A model generated the notes under the pieces. It saw only the letters and a list, made by a program, of their open reading frames with translations. It had not been told where the DNA came from and ran no database searches. The position numbers were made by a program, and so were the translations under genes. A stretch of DNA of 64,000 nt, taken from Saccharopolyspora dendranthemae. GTDB lineage: Bacteria > Actinomycetota > Actinomycetes > Mycobacteriales > Pseudonocardiaceae. The stretch covers positions 1-64,000 of the forward strand of contig NZ_VIWX01000007.1 of NCBI RefSeq assembly GCF_007829955.1, in the 5' to 3' direction. Of this stretch, positions 55,395-64,000 are shown in pieces (the stretch's first letter is position 1; every line of letters begins with the position of its first letter).

Positions 55395-56642
55395 TCAGGC
55401 CAGAACGGACCTAACGGAGTCGCGGATGATCTCCAGGCCCTTCTCCAGCTCCTCATCGGAGATGGTCAGCGGCGGCATGATCTTGATGACCTCGCTGGAC
55501 GGGCCGGAGGTCTCCAGCAGCAGCTTGCGGTCGAAGGCGGCCTTGGAGACCTTGCCCGCGACGTCGGTGTCCTCGAATCCGAGGCCACGAGCCAGGCCGC
55601 GGCCCTTGGCGACCGCGCCCTCGTGCTGGGCGGCGATCTCGTCGAGCACCTGGCCGACGCGCTCGCCCTTGGCGATGGTCGACTTCTCCAGCTCGTCGTC
55701 GGCCCAGTAGAGGCGGAACGCCTCGGAGGCCGTCACGAACGCCGGGTTGTTGCCGCGGAAGGTGCCGTTGTGCTCACCGGGCTCCCACACGTCGTGCTCC
55801 GGCTTGATGAGCGTCAGGGCCAGCGGCATGCCGTAGCCGCCGATGGACTTGGACAGGCAGACGATGTCGGGCTGGATGCCGGCCTCCTCGAAGGAGAAGA
55901 ACGGGCCGGTCCGGCCGCACCCCATCTGCACGTCGTCGACGATCATCAGGATGCCGTGCTTCTGGCACAGGTCGTAGAGGCCGCGCAGCCACTCCGGACG
56001 GGACGAGTTGATGCCGCCCTCGCCCTGCAGCGTCTCGACGATGACCGCGGCCGGCTCGTTGAGGCCCGAACCGCTGTCCTCGAGCATCCGCTCGAAGTAC
56101 AGGAAGTCGGGGATCTGGCCGTCGAAGTAGTCGTCGTAGGGCATCGGCGTGGCGTGCACCAGCGGGATGCCCGCGCCACCGCGCTTCATCGAGTTGCCGG
56201 TGACCGACAGCGAGCCCAGCGTCATGCCGTGGAAGGCGTTGGTGAAGCTGATGATCGACTCGCGACCGGTGATCTTGCGGGCCAGCTTCAGGGCCGACTC
56301 GACCGAGTTGGTGCCCGTCGGGCCGGGGAACTGGACCTTGTAGTTGAGACCGCGCCGCTGCAGCACGTTCGTGTTGAACGACTCCAGGAACTCGGCCTTG
56401 GCCTTGGTGGCCTGGTCGAGACCGTGGGTCACGCCGTCGCGGGCGATGTAGTCGAGCAGCTTCTGCTTCAGGGCCGGGTTGTTGTGCCCGTAGTTGAGGG
56501 CGCCGGCACCGGCGAAGAAGTCGAGGTAGGGCGTGCCGTCCTCGCCGTAGAGGTAGCTACCGACCGCGCGGTCGAACGTGGCCGGCCACGTTCTGCTGTA
56601 GCTGCGGACTTCCGATTCGAGGGTGGCGAAGATGTCGTTCAC
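55395..56642 (-). CDS. ectB: Diaminobutyrate--2-oxoglutarate transaminase
   Basis: A 415-residue class III aminotransferase that makes 2,4-diaminobutyrate from aspartate semialdehyde, the first ectoine step. The PLP region has DDVQMGCGRTGPFFSFE, and the PLP lysine lies in CLSKSIGGYGMPLAL. The opening ESEVRSYSRTWP is typical of EctB. GTG start after GGAGGATCC. It is 71 bases downstream of ectA. The similar siderophore-type enzymes are less likely given ectA and ectC on either side. Confidence 0.96.
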   Translation of the reverse strand: MNDIFATLESEVRSYSRTWPATFDRAVGSYLYGEDGTPYLDFFAGAGALNYGHNNPALKQKLLDYIARDGVTHGLDQATKAKAEFLESFNTNVLQRRGLNYKVQFPGPTGTNSVESALKLARKITGRESIISFTNAFHGMTLGSLSVTGNSMKRGGAGIPLVHATPMPYDDYFDGQIPDFLYFERMLEDSGSGLNEPAAVIVETLQGEGGINSSRPEWLRGLYDLCQKHGILMIVDDVQMGCGRTGPFFSFEEAGIQPDIVCLSKSIGGYGMPLALTLIKPEHDVWEPGEHNGTFRGNNPAFVTASEAFRLYWADDELEKSTIAKGERVGQVLDEIAAQHEGAVAKGRGLARGLGFEDTDVAGKVSKAAFDRKLLLETSGPSSEVIKIMPPLTISDEELEKGLEIIRDSVRSVLA

Positions 56643-56713
56643 GGATCCTCCGTTCGGCCGACGGCGCGCGGGCGCCCGGCGCTTCAGGGTCGGCTAAGAC
56701 TTGGTTGGCTGGT

Positions 56714-57259
56714 TCAGGCGGCGTCGAACGGCCCGATGCGGTACAGGTCTTCCCCCAGGTGCGAGTCGGGGAACAGATCAGCGGTGAACAACTCGCTGCT
56801 CTTGATCTCTGCTGCACGGTCGCGCGCCAGTGCGCTGAAGAGCTTGATCGACGCGGAGTTGTCTGGTGTGATCGTGGTCTCCAGGAAACGCGCCCCACGT
56901 CCCACGACGCGGTCCACCAGGTGGTTCAGCAGCTTTCCTGCCACGCCACCCCCGCGCTGGGAGGCATCGACGGCGATCTGCCACACCACGAGGGTGTCCG
57001 GGGCGTCGGGCCGGAGGAATCCGGTCACGAAGCCCACGACCGCACCGTCGACACGCGCCACCGCGGAGGTCTGCGAGAAGTCTCGGCACCACAACAGGTA
57101 TGCGTAGGACGAGTTCACATCGAGCACTGCCGAATCGCGAGTGATCCGGTAGAGCTCTGGGCCGTCCGCGACGACCGGAGCGTCGATCTCCAACCGTCCG
57201 GCTGAACCGCTTCCGCCATTTCGATCTTCGTGCTTATGGCTCGGTTTATCGCCGGTCAT
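56714..57259 (-). CDS. ectA: L-2,4-diaminobutyrate N-gamma-acetyltransferase
   Basis: A 181-residue GNAT enzyme, the second ectoine step. The acetyl-CoA loop is IAVDASQRGGGVAGKLL. The N-terminal 25 residues are hydrophilic and variable. Family blocks are LDVNSSYAYLLWCRDFSQTS, VGFVTGFLRPD, and LETTITPDNSASIKLF. The ATG at 57259 has no strong ribosome site. It is the first gene of ectA-ectB-ectC, preceded by an AT-rich leader with a likely promoter. Confidence 0.95.
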   Translation of the reverse strand: MTGDKPSHKHEDRNGGSGSAGRLEIDAPVVADGPELYRITRDSAVLDVNSSYAYLLWCRDFSQTSAVARVDGAVVGFVTGFLRPDAPDTLVVWQIAVDASQRGGGVAGKLLNHLVDRVVGRGARFLETTITPDNSASIKLFSALARDRAAEIKSSELFTADLFPDSHLGEDLYRIGPFDAA

Positions 57260-57337
57260 GTTTTGCCAACTTAACAGAACATCCGTTACGCGTCAGGTTC
57301 TCGCGCCTTTCTTCCGGCATCTACCAGGAGAGACGCA

Positions 57338-57365
57338 ATTTTACACGTGAGAAGCACTACACAAA
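57338..57365 (-). promoter_or_regulatory. Putative ectA promoter
   Basis: On the minus strand TTTGTG (57365-57360) and TAAAAT (57343-57338) are spaced by 16 bases, about 80 bases before the ectA start. The boxes are only moderately close to sigma-70 consensus. Osmotic control would be expected from family knowledge, but no specific operator is recognised. Confidence 0.4.
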
Positions 57366-57534
57366 CGTTGATCCTTCGTCTGAGCCGGTGCTAGCCCCCG
57401 GGCGGTGAGATTTGCCGGACAATTTCCAGCATACCCTGACCTGCGGAAACGCAGAAACCGGGACTGATTCGCCACCATGTGGCAGGAAATCTTCCGGGCT
57501 TGCGAATACGTGCCGGAAGCGGCGGGAAAAGGAA

Positions 57535-57583
57535 GCGGGCGCACCCGCCGGGGCTGGCACGCCCCGGGCGAGTGCGCCCGCTC
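57535..57583 (-). terminator. Terminator of the protease gene
   Basis: AGCGGGCGCAC at 57535-57545 pairs with GTGCGCCCGCT at 57573-57583, and the loop contains a second small CGGGGC stem. On the minus strand it is followed by TTCCTTTTCC. It lies 45 bases beyond the protease stop. Confidence 0.8.
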
Positions 57584-57628
57584 GGTGTGGGCCCCGTGCC
57601 TGCGTGCAGGGCCCGTGGGGAAAGTCGA

Positions 57629-58363
57629 TCAGACGCCGGCCAGCGACGAGATCCAGTCGCGGTACTCGGTCACGTTGACGTAGGCGGTCGAGGACTCGCG
57701 GTCGCTGGTCGACGCCACGCCGACCTGCTTGTCACCTGCGAACATCGGGCCGCCGGAGTCGCCACCGGCCGGGATGCCGTCACCGCGCGAGGCGCAGACG
57801 GCCTGGCCGCCGCGGTAGTCCGTGCAGTCGCCGTTGACGCCGGTCACGTTGACGTCGGCGACCTTGAGGATCGGCGCCTGGCACTCGATCTCGGGCTTGT
57901 CGGTGCAGGTCGCACCCCAGCCGTAGGTCTGGACGGTGTCGCCGGGGTTGACCGTGCCGGGGTCGCCCAGCGGCGCGTACTCGGTCTGCACCGCGTGGTC
58001 GATCTTGACCAGCGCGATGTCGGCGGTGTCGTGGATGTGCACCTCGCCGGGGATGGCGTTGGCGTGCTCACCCTTGGTCTGGTCGACATCGCCGATGTTG
58101 AAGCTCAGGCCGTTGCCGTCGGCCGCGTCGGCGACGCAGTGCTGGGCGGTGAGGATCCACTCCGAGGAGATGATCGAAGCGGTGCAGGTCTCCTGGTCGT
58201 CGACGAACAGCCGGGCCGCCCAGGGTGCGCTGTCCACCTCGCGGCCATCGATGATGTTCGGCTGGACGTCCTGCGGGGTGGGGTCTGCCTGAGCGGGGAC
58301 CGCCAGCAGGCCACCGGCGATCACGGCACCGGCGAGTCCGGCGAGGTTGCGGACGAGCGACAC
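57629..58363 (-). CDS. Secreted trypsin-like serine protease
   Basis: A 244-residue S1-family protease. The GTG start follows AAGGAGACC; a longer frame upstream has no good site. Residues 1-26 are a signal peptide ending in VPAQA. A short pro-segment is followed by IIDGREV near residue 37. The catalytic triad is His75 (TAQHC), Asp115 (TADIAL) and Ser203 (GDSGGP). Six cysteines or more could form the usual disulfides. D195-region residues suggest trypsin-like or related specificity, but this is not certain. Terminated by the hairpin at 57535. Such proteases are common in actinomycete secretomes. Confidence 0.92.
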   Translation of the reverse strand: MSLVRNLAGLAGAVIAGGLLAVPAQADPTPQDVQPNIIDGREVDSAPWAARLFVDDQETCTASIISSEWILTAQHCVADAADGNGLSFNIGDVDQTKGEHANAIPGEVHIHDTADIALVKIDHAVQTEYAPLGDPGTVNPGDTVQTYGWGATCTDKPEIECQAPILKVADVNVTGVNGDCTDYRGGQAVCASRGDGIPAGGDSGGPMFAGDKQVGVASTSDRESSTAYVNVTEYRDWISSLAGV

Positions 58364-58581
58364 GTTGGTCTCCTTCGGTTCGCGGATTGGCGAGGACCGA
58401 AATCGACCTTCACTCCACCGAGTGAAGCTGTCCATTGCTTGAGCACAACTCGCCAATCACTGGGAAATGCGAGAGGAGCGAACGGTCGTGGCAATTCCAC
58501 GTATTTCCCAACGGAATTCGGGCCGGCGCTCGCCGGAATCCGGTCGGGTTCGCGCGGTGGAGGTGCGCGGGGATCGTTGGT

Positions 58582-59061
58582 TCAGGCGGTGTTTCGCCGG
58601 ATCTCGCGGTATTCCTTGATCACCACGACGATGATCGCGATGTCCAGCGCGGTCAGCACCGGCAGCAGCAGCGAGTGCGTCTGCGCGCCGCGAACCAGCT
58701 CGAAGAGCACGAACAGCCCCAGCGCGGTGATCGCCGCCGGGTACCAGCGGACCGCCTTCCGCAGCAGTGCGACGACCAGGACGAGCTTGATCAGCCCGTG
58801 CACCAGCAGGTAGGCGATCACGAAGGCGCGGCCGCCGCCGACGAGGTGCTGAACGGCCTCCTCGAAGTGGCCGGCCAGCGGTCCGGTCGGCGGGCCGAGC
58901 AGGTCCCGGGTCACGACTCCGTGCGCGATCCAGGTCAGCGCCCTCGGCGGGATGAAGATCAGCAGCGCGCCACCGGCCAGCTGGCTCACGGCATCCAGCC
59001 CCTTGAGCCACACGGCCACGCGGAACAGCTTGTCGGTGAGGGTCAGCTCGCCGCCCATCAC
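58582..59061 (-). CDS. DUF2127 family membrane protein
   Basis: A 159-residue protein with four predicted transmembrane helices (about residues 20-40, 75-100, 105-125 and 130-150). The LTDKLFRVAVWLKGLDAVSQ opening and YLLVHGLIKLVLVVALLR are typical of DUF2127, a family of unknown function. GTG at 59061 and ATG at 59058 are both possible starts. It has no evident operon partner. Confidence 0.78.
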   Translation of the reverse strand: MMGGELTLTDKLFRVAVWLKGLDAVSQLAGGALLIFIPPRALTWIAHGVVTRDLLGPPTGPLAGHFEEAVQHLVGGGRAFVIAYLLVHGLIKLVLVVALLRKAVRWYPAAITALGLFVLFELVRGAQTHSLLLPVLTALDIAIIVVVIKEYREIRRNTA

Positions 59062-59104
59062 CCCATGATGCGCCGCCGGCCGCCGGCGGACTCCCCGTGC
59101 GCGG

Positions 59105-59560
59105 TCACAGCTGCCGGGTCATGAACACGCTGCTGGGATCCTTGCGGTATTCGGCGAAGGGGTCGCAGTAGTCGAAGCCGTGTTTGAGGTAGAGCTTGCG
59201 CGCCGGTTCGAAGAAGTCCGCGGAGCCGGTTTCCAGGCTGAGCCTGGTATATCCCATGAGTTTCGATTCGCTGATGATGTGATTCAGCAATAGCGATGCG
59301 ATTCCGCGATTCTTGTGGCAGGGGTCCGTGCGCATTGATTTGATCTCGGCATGCTCAAGATCGATCTCTTTGATCGCTCCGCAGCCCAGCACGGCGTCGT
59401 CCTCCCGCGCCGACCAGAACGTAACCCCAGGTCGGCGTAGGGAGTTGAGCTCCAGGGCGTGCGTGCTCCCGGGAGGCGAGATGGCCCGCATCTCGCTGAG
59501 ATGGCCGTTCAGGAAAGCCTCGATCTCCGGACCTGTCAGATCGTCAACGACAATGCGCAC
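59105..59560 (-). CDS. GNAT family N-acetyltransferase
   Basis: A 151-residue acetyltransferase. The acetyl-CoA site appears as IKSMRTDPCHKNRGIASLLL (the Q/RxxGxG/A type loop as KNRGIA), and the C-terminal YLKHGFDYCDPFAEYR matches the family. It resembles the YafP/PutA-like small GNATs annotated as acting on amino acids or drugs; substrate unknown. The GTG at 59560 is used, and a TTG two codons earlier is in frame. It is 43 bases downstream of the next gene's end on the same strand. Confidence 0.85.
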   Translation of the reverse strand: MRIVVDDLTGPEIEAFLNGHLSEMRAISPPGSTHALELNSLRRPGVTFWSAREDDAVLGCGAIKEIDLEHAEIKSMRTDPCHKNRGIASLLLNHIISESKLMGYTRLSLETGSADFFEPARKLYLKHGFDYCDPFAEYRKDPSSVFMTRQL

Positions 59561-59736
59561 GAGCAAACCCCACCAGAATTCACGATCGACATCCGCCGGA
59601 ACGGTATAGCGGGAGGGCGGCCGATGTCCAGCTGCCCGCGTCGAAGTGATCTTCGGCGCGTCGAAACCGACTCGTAATCGCAGTGTGCGGGCCCGTCGTT
59701 ACATTTTTCCTGGTCCCGGGACCAAATTTCACCCCG

Positions 59737-59764
59737 ATGGCTGTGGCGGAACGGACACAGCCAT
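59737..59764 (-). terminator. Terminator downstream of tRNA-Thr
   Basis: ATGGCTGTG at 59737-59745 pairs perfectly with CACAGCCAT at 59756-59764. It lies 34 bases beyond the tRNA 3' end on the minus strand. Confidence 0.65.
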
Positions 59765-59798
59765 GTCCGGTCGGTTAAAAAGCCTGGTCAGGTACGCT

Positions 59799-59874
59799 TG
59801 GAGCCGCTGAGGGGACTCGAACCCCTGACCATCCGCTTACAAGGCGGGCGCTCTACCAACTGAGCTACAGCGGC
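59799..59874 (-). tRNA. tRNA-Thr (anticodon TGT), CCA encoded
   Basis: The minus strand folds as a cloverleaf. The acceptor stem is GCCGCTG with CAGCGGC; the D arm is GCTC/GAGC; the anticodon loop CTTGTAA gives anticodon TGT (reads ACA); the T arm is AGGGG/CCCCT with TTCGAGT. The discriminator is T and CCA is encoded. The first pair of the anticodon stem is a C-A mismatch (CCCGC with GCGGA); the rest pair normally. Confidence 0.95.
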
Positions 59875-60073
59875 AACGCGCGAAGGGTGCGCGCGCGAAC
59901 ATCGTAAGCGCCGCTGCGGCCGGGTCGGGAGGCGGCCGCGCTTGCGTCGACGACCAGTGATGGAAGCCACAGATGCCGAGTGCAACGGTCCGCTCATGAC
60001 AGGCGATGCCCGAGGGGAAGATCAGCCACGGCGGCGCTCCGCTCGCGGGGCGCGGCAGGAAGGAAAGACCGCG

Positions 60074-61522
60074 GTGGGAATCACGCAGCGCGCGCGTGGT
60101 GTGCTGCGGCGGCGCGACCCCGAGCAGACGATCGTCCCGGGCTCTCGCAACGTCGTCTTCGGGCCTTCGCTGCCCGACGAGTCAACCGTTCACCTGGTCC
60201 TGGACCTCGGCCTGCGCATCGGTGAGGTGCAGATGGCCAGCGGTGCGGGCGCATCCGACGTCACCGCGACCATCATCGGCGTGGTCAGCGCCTACGGTCT
60301 GCCGCACTGCGAGGTCGACGTGATCTACACGTCGATCACCGTCTCCTGCTACCGGGGCACCGAGCAGCCGCCGATCACCTCGCTGCGCGTGGTCCGCAAC
60401 CGCTCCATCGACTACACGCGGCTCGCCGACGTCGAGAAGCTGCTGCGGCGGATCACCGGCGGCGAGATCAGCGCCAACGACGCCTACGCGGAGCTGGACC
60501 GGATCACCACCGCGACGCACCCGTTCCCGCGCTGGGTCGCCACCTTGGCCTGGGCCGGGATGGCCGCCTCGCTGGCCGTCCTGCTGGGCGGTGCCACCGA
60601 CCCGTTCCTGCCGCTGGTCGCCGCGGGAACCACGGCGCTGATCGACCGCGTCGGGCGGTTGCTGAACAGACGCGCGCTGCCGTTCTTCTTCCAGCAGGCG
60701 GTCGGTGGTGCGGTCGCCACCAGCCTCGCGCTCGGCGCCTTCACGGTGGGGATCTTGCACAATCCCTCTCTGGCGATCGCCGCGAGCATCATCGTCCTGC
60801 TGTCCGGGATGACCGTCGTCGGTTCCATGCAGGACGCCATCACCGGGTACAACGTCACGGCGGCGGGCCGGATGGCCGAACTGGCGATGATGACCGCCGG
60901 TCTGATCGCCGGCGTCGTCCTGGCCCTCTACGTCGGACTGCGAATAGGGGGCGACACCGTCGCGGGGCTGGACCCGCAGTCGCTGGGCCGCGCGCAGGTG
61001 GTGGCGACGACGTTGCAGCTGCCGGTGCAGATCCTCGCCGGTGCCTCCACCTCGGCGTGCTTCGCCCTGGCCAGCTACGCGCCGCCGCGCCCGCTGCTGA
61101 TCGCCGGCATCGGCGGTGGCGTTGCGGCAGGTGTGCACGCGACGCTGATCAACCCGGACCTCCTGGACGTCAACCCGGTCCTGGCCGGTGCCGTGGCCAC
61201 CATGGTCGTCGGTCTCGTGGGCGGCATCGTGGCCCGTCACTTCGAGATCCCCGCGCTGGTCGTCGCCGTGTCCGCGGTGTCCCCGCTGCTGCCCGGACTG
61301 GCGACCTACCGCGGGCTGTTCGAGCTGTCGGTGCTGAGCAGCCCGACAGGCGTCGCGACGCTGATGCTCGCGGTGGCGACCGGTCTCGCCCTCGGCGCCG
61401 GCGTGGTGCTCGGCGAGTACCTGGCGCAGCCGGTGCGCAGCAGGCTCGGCAGACTGGAGCGGCGGATCTCCGGGCCCAGGCTGTCCGGTCCGCTGCGCCC
61501 GTCCAGACGGCGCCTGGACTGA
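60074..61522 (+). CDS. Threonine/serine exporter family protein (ThrE-like)
   Basis: A protein of about 482 residues with an N-terminal DUF1212 domain (LDLGLRIGEVQMASGAGASD) and ten predicted helices across the DUF1212 and DUF3815-type halves. Corynebacterium ThrE of the same layout exports threonine and serine using the membrane potential. AAGGAAAG before the GTG at 60074 supports that start; an ATG at 59996 and a TTG at 59942 lie in frame upstream without good sites. It is divergent from tRNA-Thr by about 200 bases. A small hairpin follows. Confidence 0.85.
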   Translation: MGITQRARGVLRRRDPEQTIVPGSRNVVFGPSLPDESTVHLVLDLGLRIGEVQMASGAGASDVTATIIGVVSAYGLPHCEVDVIYTSITVSCYRGTEQPPITSLRVVRNRSIDYTRLADVEKLLRRITGGEISANDAYAELDRITTATHPFPRWVATLAWAGMAASLAVLLGGATDPFLPLVAAGTTALIDRVGRLLNRRALPFFFQQAVGGAVATSLALGAFTVGILHNPSLAIAASIIVLLSGMTVVGSMQDAITGYNVTAAGRMAELAMMTAGLIAGVVLALYVGLRIGGDTVAGLDPQSLGRAQVVATTLQLPVQILAGASTSACFALASYAPPRPLLIAGIGGGVAAGVHATLINPDLLDVNPVLAGAVATMVVGLVGGIVARHFEIPALVVAVSAVSPLLPGLATYRGLFELSVLSSPTGVATLMLAVATGLALGAGVVLGEYLAQPVRSRLGRLERRISGPRLSGPLRPSRRRLD

Positions 61523-61571
61523 CCGCCGATTTGCCGCGCGACGCAGCGGAAACGAAGTGAAGGGCCCATCC

Positions 61572-61600
61572 GGACCGAAACACGCGGGAGTGTTTGGTCC
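61572..61600 (+). terminator. Terminator of the ThrE-like gene
   Basis: GGACCGAAACAC pairs with GTGTTTGGTCC around a short loop, with one internal mismatch. It lies about 50 bases after the stop and 75 before otsA. Confidence 0.6.
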
Positions 61601-61675
61601 ACACGAAGCACGCGGTGAGGGGCTCTGTTAAGTAGCCTCGCAACTACAGGTGGATGCACGGCGGGAGGGTTTCCG

Positions 61676-63127
61676 GTGAGCAAGGGCGACGAGCCCAGTA
61701 GCAGTTCCGGCCGGGCCGACTTCGTCGTGGTCGCCAACCGGCTTCCCGTCGACCTGGAGAAGTTGGAGGACGGCACCGAGCGCTGGAAGCACAGCCCAGG
61801 TGGGCTGGTCACGGCGCTCGAGCCCTTCCTCCGCGCCAGGCGCGGTGCCTGGGTCGGGTGGCCGGGCGTCGCCGACGTCGACGTGGAGCCGTTCGACGAC
61901 GACGAGATGCAGCTGTACCCGGTCAGGCTGTCGGCGGACGAGTTCGCCTCGTACTACGAGGGATTCTCCAACGCCACGCTGTGGCCGCTCTACCACGACG
62001 TGGTCGTGCCGCCGGTGTTCGACCGCTCCTGGTGGCACGCGTACCAGCGGGTGAACCGGCGCTTCGCCGAAGCCGCGGCCGAGGTCAGCGCCGAAGGCGC
62101 CACCGTGTGGGTGCAGGACTACCAGCTGCAGCTGGTGCCCGCGATGCTGCGCGAGCTGCGGCCCGACCTGCGCATCGGCTTCTTCCTGCACATCCCGTTC
62201 CCGCCGGTCGAGCTGTTCATGCAGCTGCCGTGGCGGACCGAGATCGTGCGCGGCCTGCTCGGCGCCGATCTCGTGGGTTTCCACCGGCCCGGCGGTGCGC
62301 AGAACTTCCTCTGGCTCGCCCGCAGGCTCGCCGGTTTCGAACCCAGCCGGGGGCAGGTCGGCGTGCGCAACCGGCCGGGTGTCGTGCAGGTCGGCGACCG
62401 GACCGTGCGGGTCGGCGCGTTCCCGATCTCCATCGCCTCCACCGAGCTGGACAAGCTCGCCCGCAGCAAGGACGTCCAGCAGCGGGTCAAGAAGCTGCGC
62501 GCCGACCTGGGCAACCCGCGCAGGATCATGCTCGGGGTCGACCGGCTGGACTACACCAAGGGCATCGACGTGCGGCTGCACGCGATGCACGAGCTGCTCG
62601 CCGAAGGCCACGTCAAGGCCGAGGACGTGACGATGATCCAGGTCGCCACGCCCAGCAGGGAGCGGGTCGAGCACTACAAGCAGATGCGCGAGGACATCGA
62701 GCGGGAGGTGGGCCGGATCAACGGCCTGTTCGGCCGCGTCGGTCACCCTGCCGTGCATTACTTGCACACTTCAGTGGACAAGAAGGACCTCGTGGCCCTC
62801 TACGCCGCGGCCGACGTCATGGTGGTGACGCCGGTGCGCGATGGGATGAACTTGGTCTGCAAGGAATACGTCGCCTGCCGCTACGACCTGGGCGGTGCGC
62901 TGGTGCTCAGCGAGTTCGCAGGCGCGGCCGCCGAGCTCACGAGTGCGTTCTTGGTGAATCCCCATAACCTGGACGGGGTGAAGGACGCGCTGCTCGCCGC
63001 CCTGGAGATCGACGAGGCGGAGGGTCGCCGTAGGATGCGCGCTCTGCGTAGGCAAGTGCTCACGCACGACGTCGACCGCTGGGCGCGGTCGTTCCTCGAA
63101 GCGTTGGGCACCCCCTCCGCGGAGTAG
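61676..63127 (+). CDS. otsA: Trehalose-6-phosphate synthase
   Basis: A 483-residue GT20 glycosyltransferase that makes trehalose 6-phosphate from UDP- or GDP-glucose and glucose 6-phosphate. FVVVANRLPVDLEKL opens the enzyme; VQDYQLQLVPAML, GFFLHIPFPP, LGVDRLDYTKGIDVRL and VVTPVRDGMNLVCKEYVA are the family blocks covering donor, acceptor and phosphate contacts. The start is GTG at 61676 with an AGGG-type site. otsB follows after 130 bases. With the ectoine genes this indicates osmotic and desiccation protection. Confidence 0.96.
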   Translation: MSKGDEPSSSSGRADFVVVANRLPVDLEKLEDGTERWKHSPGGLVTALEPFLRARRGAWVGWPGVADVDVEPFDDDEMQLYPVRLSADEFASYYEGFSNATLWPLYHDVVVPPVFDRSWWHAYQRVNRRFAEAAAEVSAEGATVWVQDYQLQLVPAMLRELRPDLRIGFFLHIPFPPVELFMQLPWRTEIVRGLLGADLVGFHRPGGAQNFLWLARRLAGFEPSRGQVGVRNRPGVVQVGDRTVRVGAFPISIASTELDKLARSKDVQQRVKKLRADLGNPRRIMLGVDRLDYTKGIDVRLHAMHELLAEGHVKAEDVTMIQVATPSRERVEHYKQMREDIEREVGRINGLFGRVGHPAVHYLHTSVDKKDLVALYAAADVMVVTPVRDGMNLVCKEYVACRYDLGGALVLSEFAGAAAELTSAFLVNPHNLDGVKDALLAALEIDEAEGRRRMRALRRQVLTHDVDRWARSFLEALGTPSAE

Positions 63128-63257
63128 CTGACGGTAACCGGCCCGGAACACGGATCGCACGACGTCGGCGATACTGAGCAGAACCGGTCGCCAGCAGATG
63201 GTTATCGCCTCAGGCGAACCGGATCGATCCATCCAGACTTGACCTGCCCCAAGGAGT

Positions 63258-64000
63258 ATGGCGTTGACCGCCGAAGCCCTGCCTGCGGAGCTGCGCCGCG
63301 TGATCGTGCAGCTCGCGCGGACGCCTCGACTTCTGGTCGCTTGTGACTACGACGGCACGCTCGCGCCGATCGTGGCCGATCCGAGCCAGGCCAAACCGCT
63401 GCCCGAATCGGTGCACGCGCTGCGGTCGCTCGCCGCGCTGCCCGCCACCACCACGGCGGTGATCTCCGGCCGCGCGCTGCGCGACCTGGCCACCCTGTCC
63501 CGGCTGCCCTCCGAGGTGCACCTCGTCGGCAGCCACGGCTCGGAGTTCGATGTCGGGTTCGTCCACGGCCTCGAACCGGAGGCCACCCAGCTGCGCACCG
63601 AGCTGCAGGTCGCGGTCCAGGACATCGTGCGCAGCCGGACCGGAGTGACGCTGGAGGCCAAACCGGCGAGCGTCGCCGTGCACGTCCGCCGCGCCGAGCA
63701 GGACGTGGCCGACGACGTCATCGACGCCGTGCGCCGCGGCCCCGCCCAATGGGACGGTGTGCAGGTCACCGAGGGCAAGGCCGTCATCGAGCTGGCCGTG
63801 GTGCAGACCGACAAGGGCAACGCGCTGGAAGCGCTGCGCCACCAGGTCGGGGCCACCGCCGCGATCTTCCTCGGCGACGACGTCACCGACGAGAAGGCCT
63901 TCGCCCGGCTCCAAGGACCTGACCTGGGAATCAAGGTCGGCGACGGCGAGTCGCTGGCCGCGCACCGGATCAGCAGCACCACCGACGTCGCCACCGTGCT
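63258..64000 (+). CDS. otsB: Trehalose-6-phosphate phosphatase, 3' end beyond window
   Basis: The visible 247 codons encode a HAD-family phosphatase that completes trehalose synthesis. Motif I is CDYDGTLAPI, motif II VISGRALRD, the cap-domain region includes GSHGSEF, and motif IV GDDVTDEKAF with the metal-binding aspartates. All are intact in the part seen. AAGGAG sits only one to two bases before the ATG at 63258, so the in-frame TTG at 63264, seven bases from it, may be the true start. The gene continues off the right edge. Confidence 0.93.
   Translation, partial: MALTAEALPAELRRVIVQLARTPRLLVACDYDGTLAPIVADPSQAKPLPESVHALRSLAALPATTTAVISGRALRDLATLSRLPSEVHLVGSHGSEFDVGFVHGLEPEATQLRTELQVAVQDIVRSRTGVTLEAKPASVAVHVRRAEQDVADDVIDAVRRGPAQWDGVQVTEGKAVIELAVVQTDKGNALEALRHQVGATAAIFLGDDVTDEKAFARLQGPDLGIKVGDGESLAAHRISSTTDVATV

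Larger units (their letters stand above)
57260..57628. other. ectA upstream region
   Basis: These 369 bases hold the ectA leader (relatively AT-rich to about 57370), a putative promoter at 57338-57365 and, at the far end, the terminator of the protease gene. No further gene is seen. Confidence 0.5.

Noticed and set aside
53728..57259. Possible horizontal acquisition of the ectoine genes because of the adjacent palindrome and AT-rich region
   Set aside because: Codon use and GC of the ect genes match their neighbours; a repeat beside them is not enough evidence.

Overview
The window is high-GC DNA from an actinomycete. Gene content and order fit a Pseudonocardiales genome of the Saccharopolyspora type; this is inferred from gene order and protein style, not from a search. 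About 50 protein genes, one tRNA and several repeats are visible. The central 45 kb follows a gene order known from Mycobacterium: ppa, dacB, a zinc metalloprotease gene, tilS, hpt, ftsH, folE-P-B-K, two membrane-protein genes, a DUF2520 gene, panC-panD-coaX, lysS, lsr2, clpC, mhuD, mutY, radA, lpqE, carD, ispD-ispF, cysS and an rlmB-like gene. Other genes have been inserted between these blocks.

Region by region. 1-7 kb: the 5' end of a PLP enzyme gene of the Cys/Met family, an M23 peptidase, a four-helix membrane protein, a secreted protein with tandem 29-residue repeats, and a PEP-utilising dikinase (rifamycin phosphotransferase-like) broken by one frameshift. 7-13.7 kb: pyrophosphatase, a D-Ala-D-Ala carboxypeptidase with a very long acidic cytoplasmic extension, metalloprotease, tilS and hpt. 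13.9-26 kb: ftsH, folate genes, a PrsW-like protease and pantothenate genes. folE carries a complete intein with a LAGLIDADG-type endonuclease, inserted at the zinc-ligand cysteine. 26-36.8 kb: lysS, lsr2, an iron-box-controlled ABC importer without a binding protein, clpC, dedA, an endonuclease/exonuclease/phosphatase-fold protein and the heme-degrading enzyme mhuD. 37-41.2 kb: a YhgE/Pip-type exporter with a degenerate ATPase, a 2H-phosphoesterase-like protein lacking both histidines, and mutY.

41.4-49.7 kb: radA (with no disA beside it), lpqE, carD, the MEP-pathway genes ispD and ispF, a HAD hydrolase, cysS and the rRNA methyltransferase. 49.9-52.6 kb: an MBOAT acyltransferase and an AlgJ/AlgX-like partner, probably for O-acetylation of an envelope polymer. 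52.6-53.6 kb is gene-poor, with one likely 49-residue small protein. 53.7-57.3 kb: the ectoine and hydroxyectoine genes ectA, ectB, ectC and ectD. 57.6-64 kb: a secreted trypsin-like protease, a DUF2127 protein, a GNAT enzyme, tRNA-Thr, a ThrE-type exporter and the trehalose genes otsA and otsB (cut by the window edge). The ectoine and trehalose genes together give the organism compatible-solute synthesis.

The main unusual items are the FolE intein; a family of three 68-bp palindromes, each just downstream of a gene; a roughly 206-bp element with inverted ends that shares an internal segment with a second site; five FHA-ligand-like E-Q-T-x-x-I motifs in the cytoplasmic part of the carboxypeptidase; and several proteins that keep a family fold but have lost catalytic residues.
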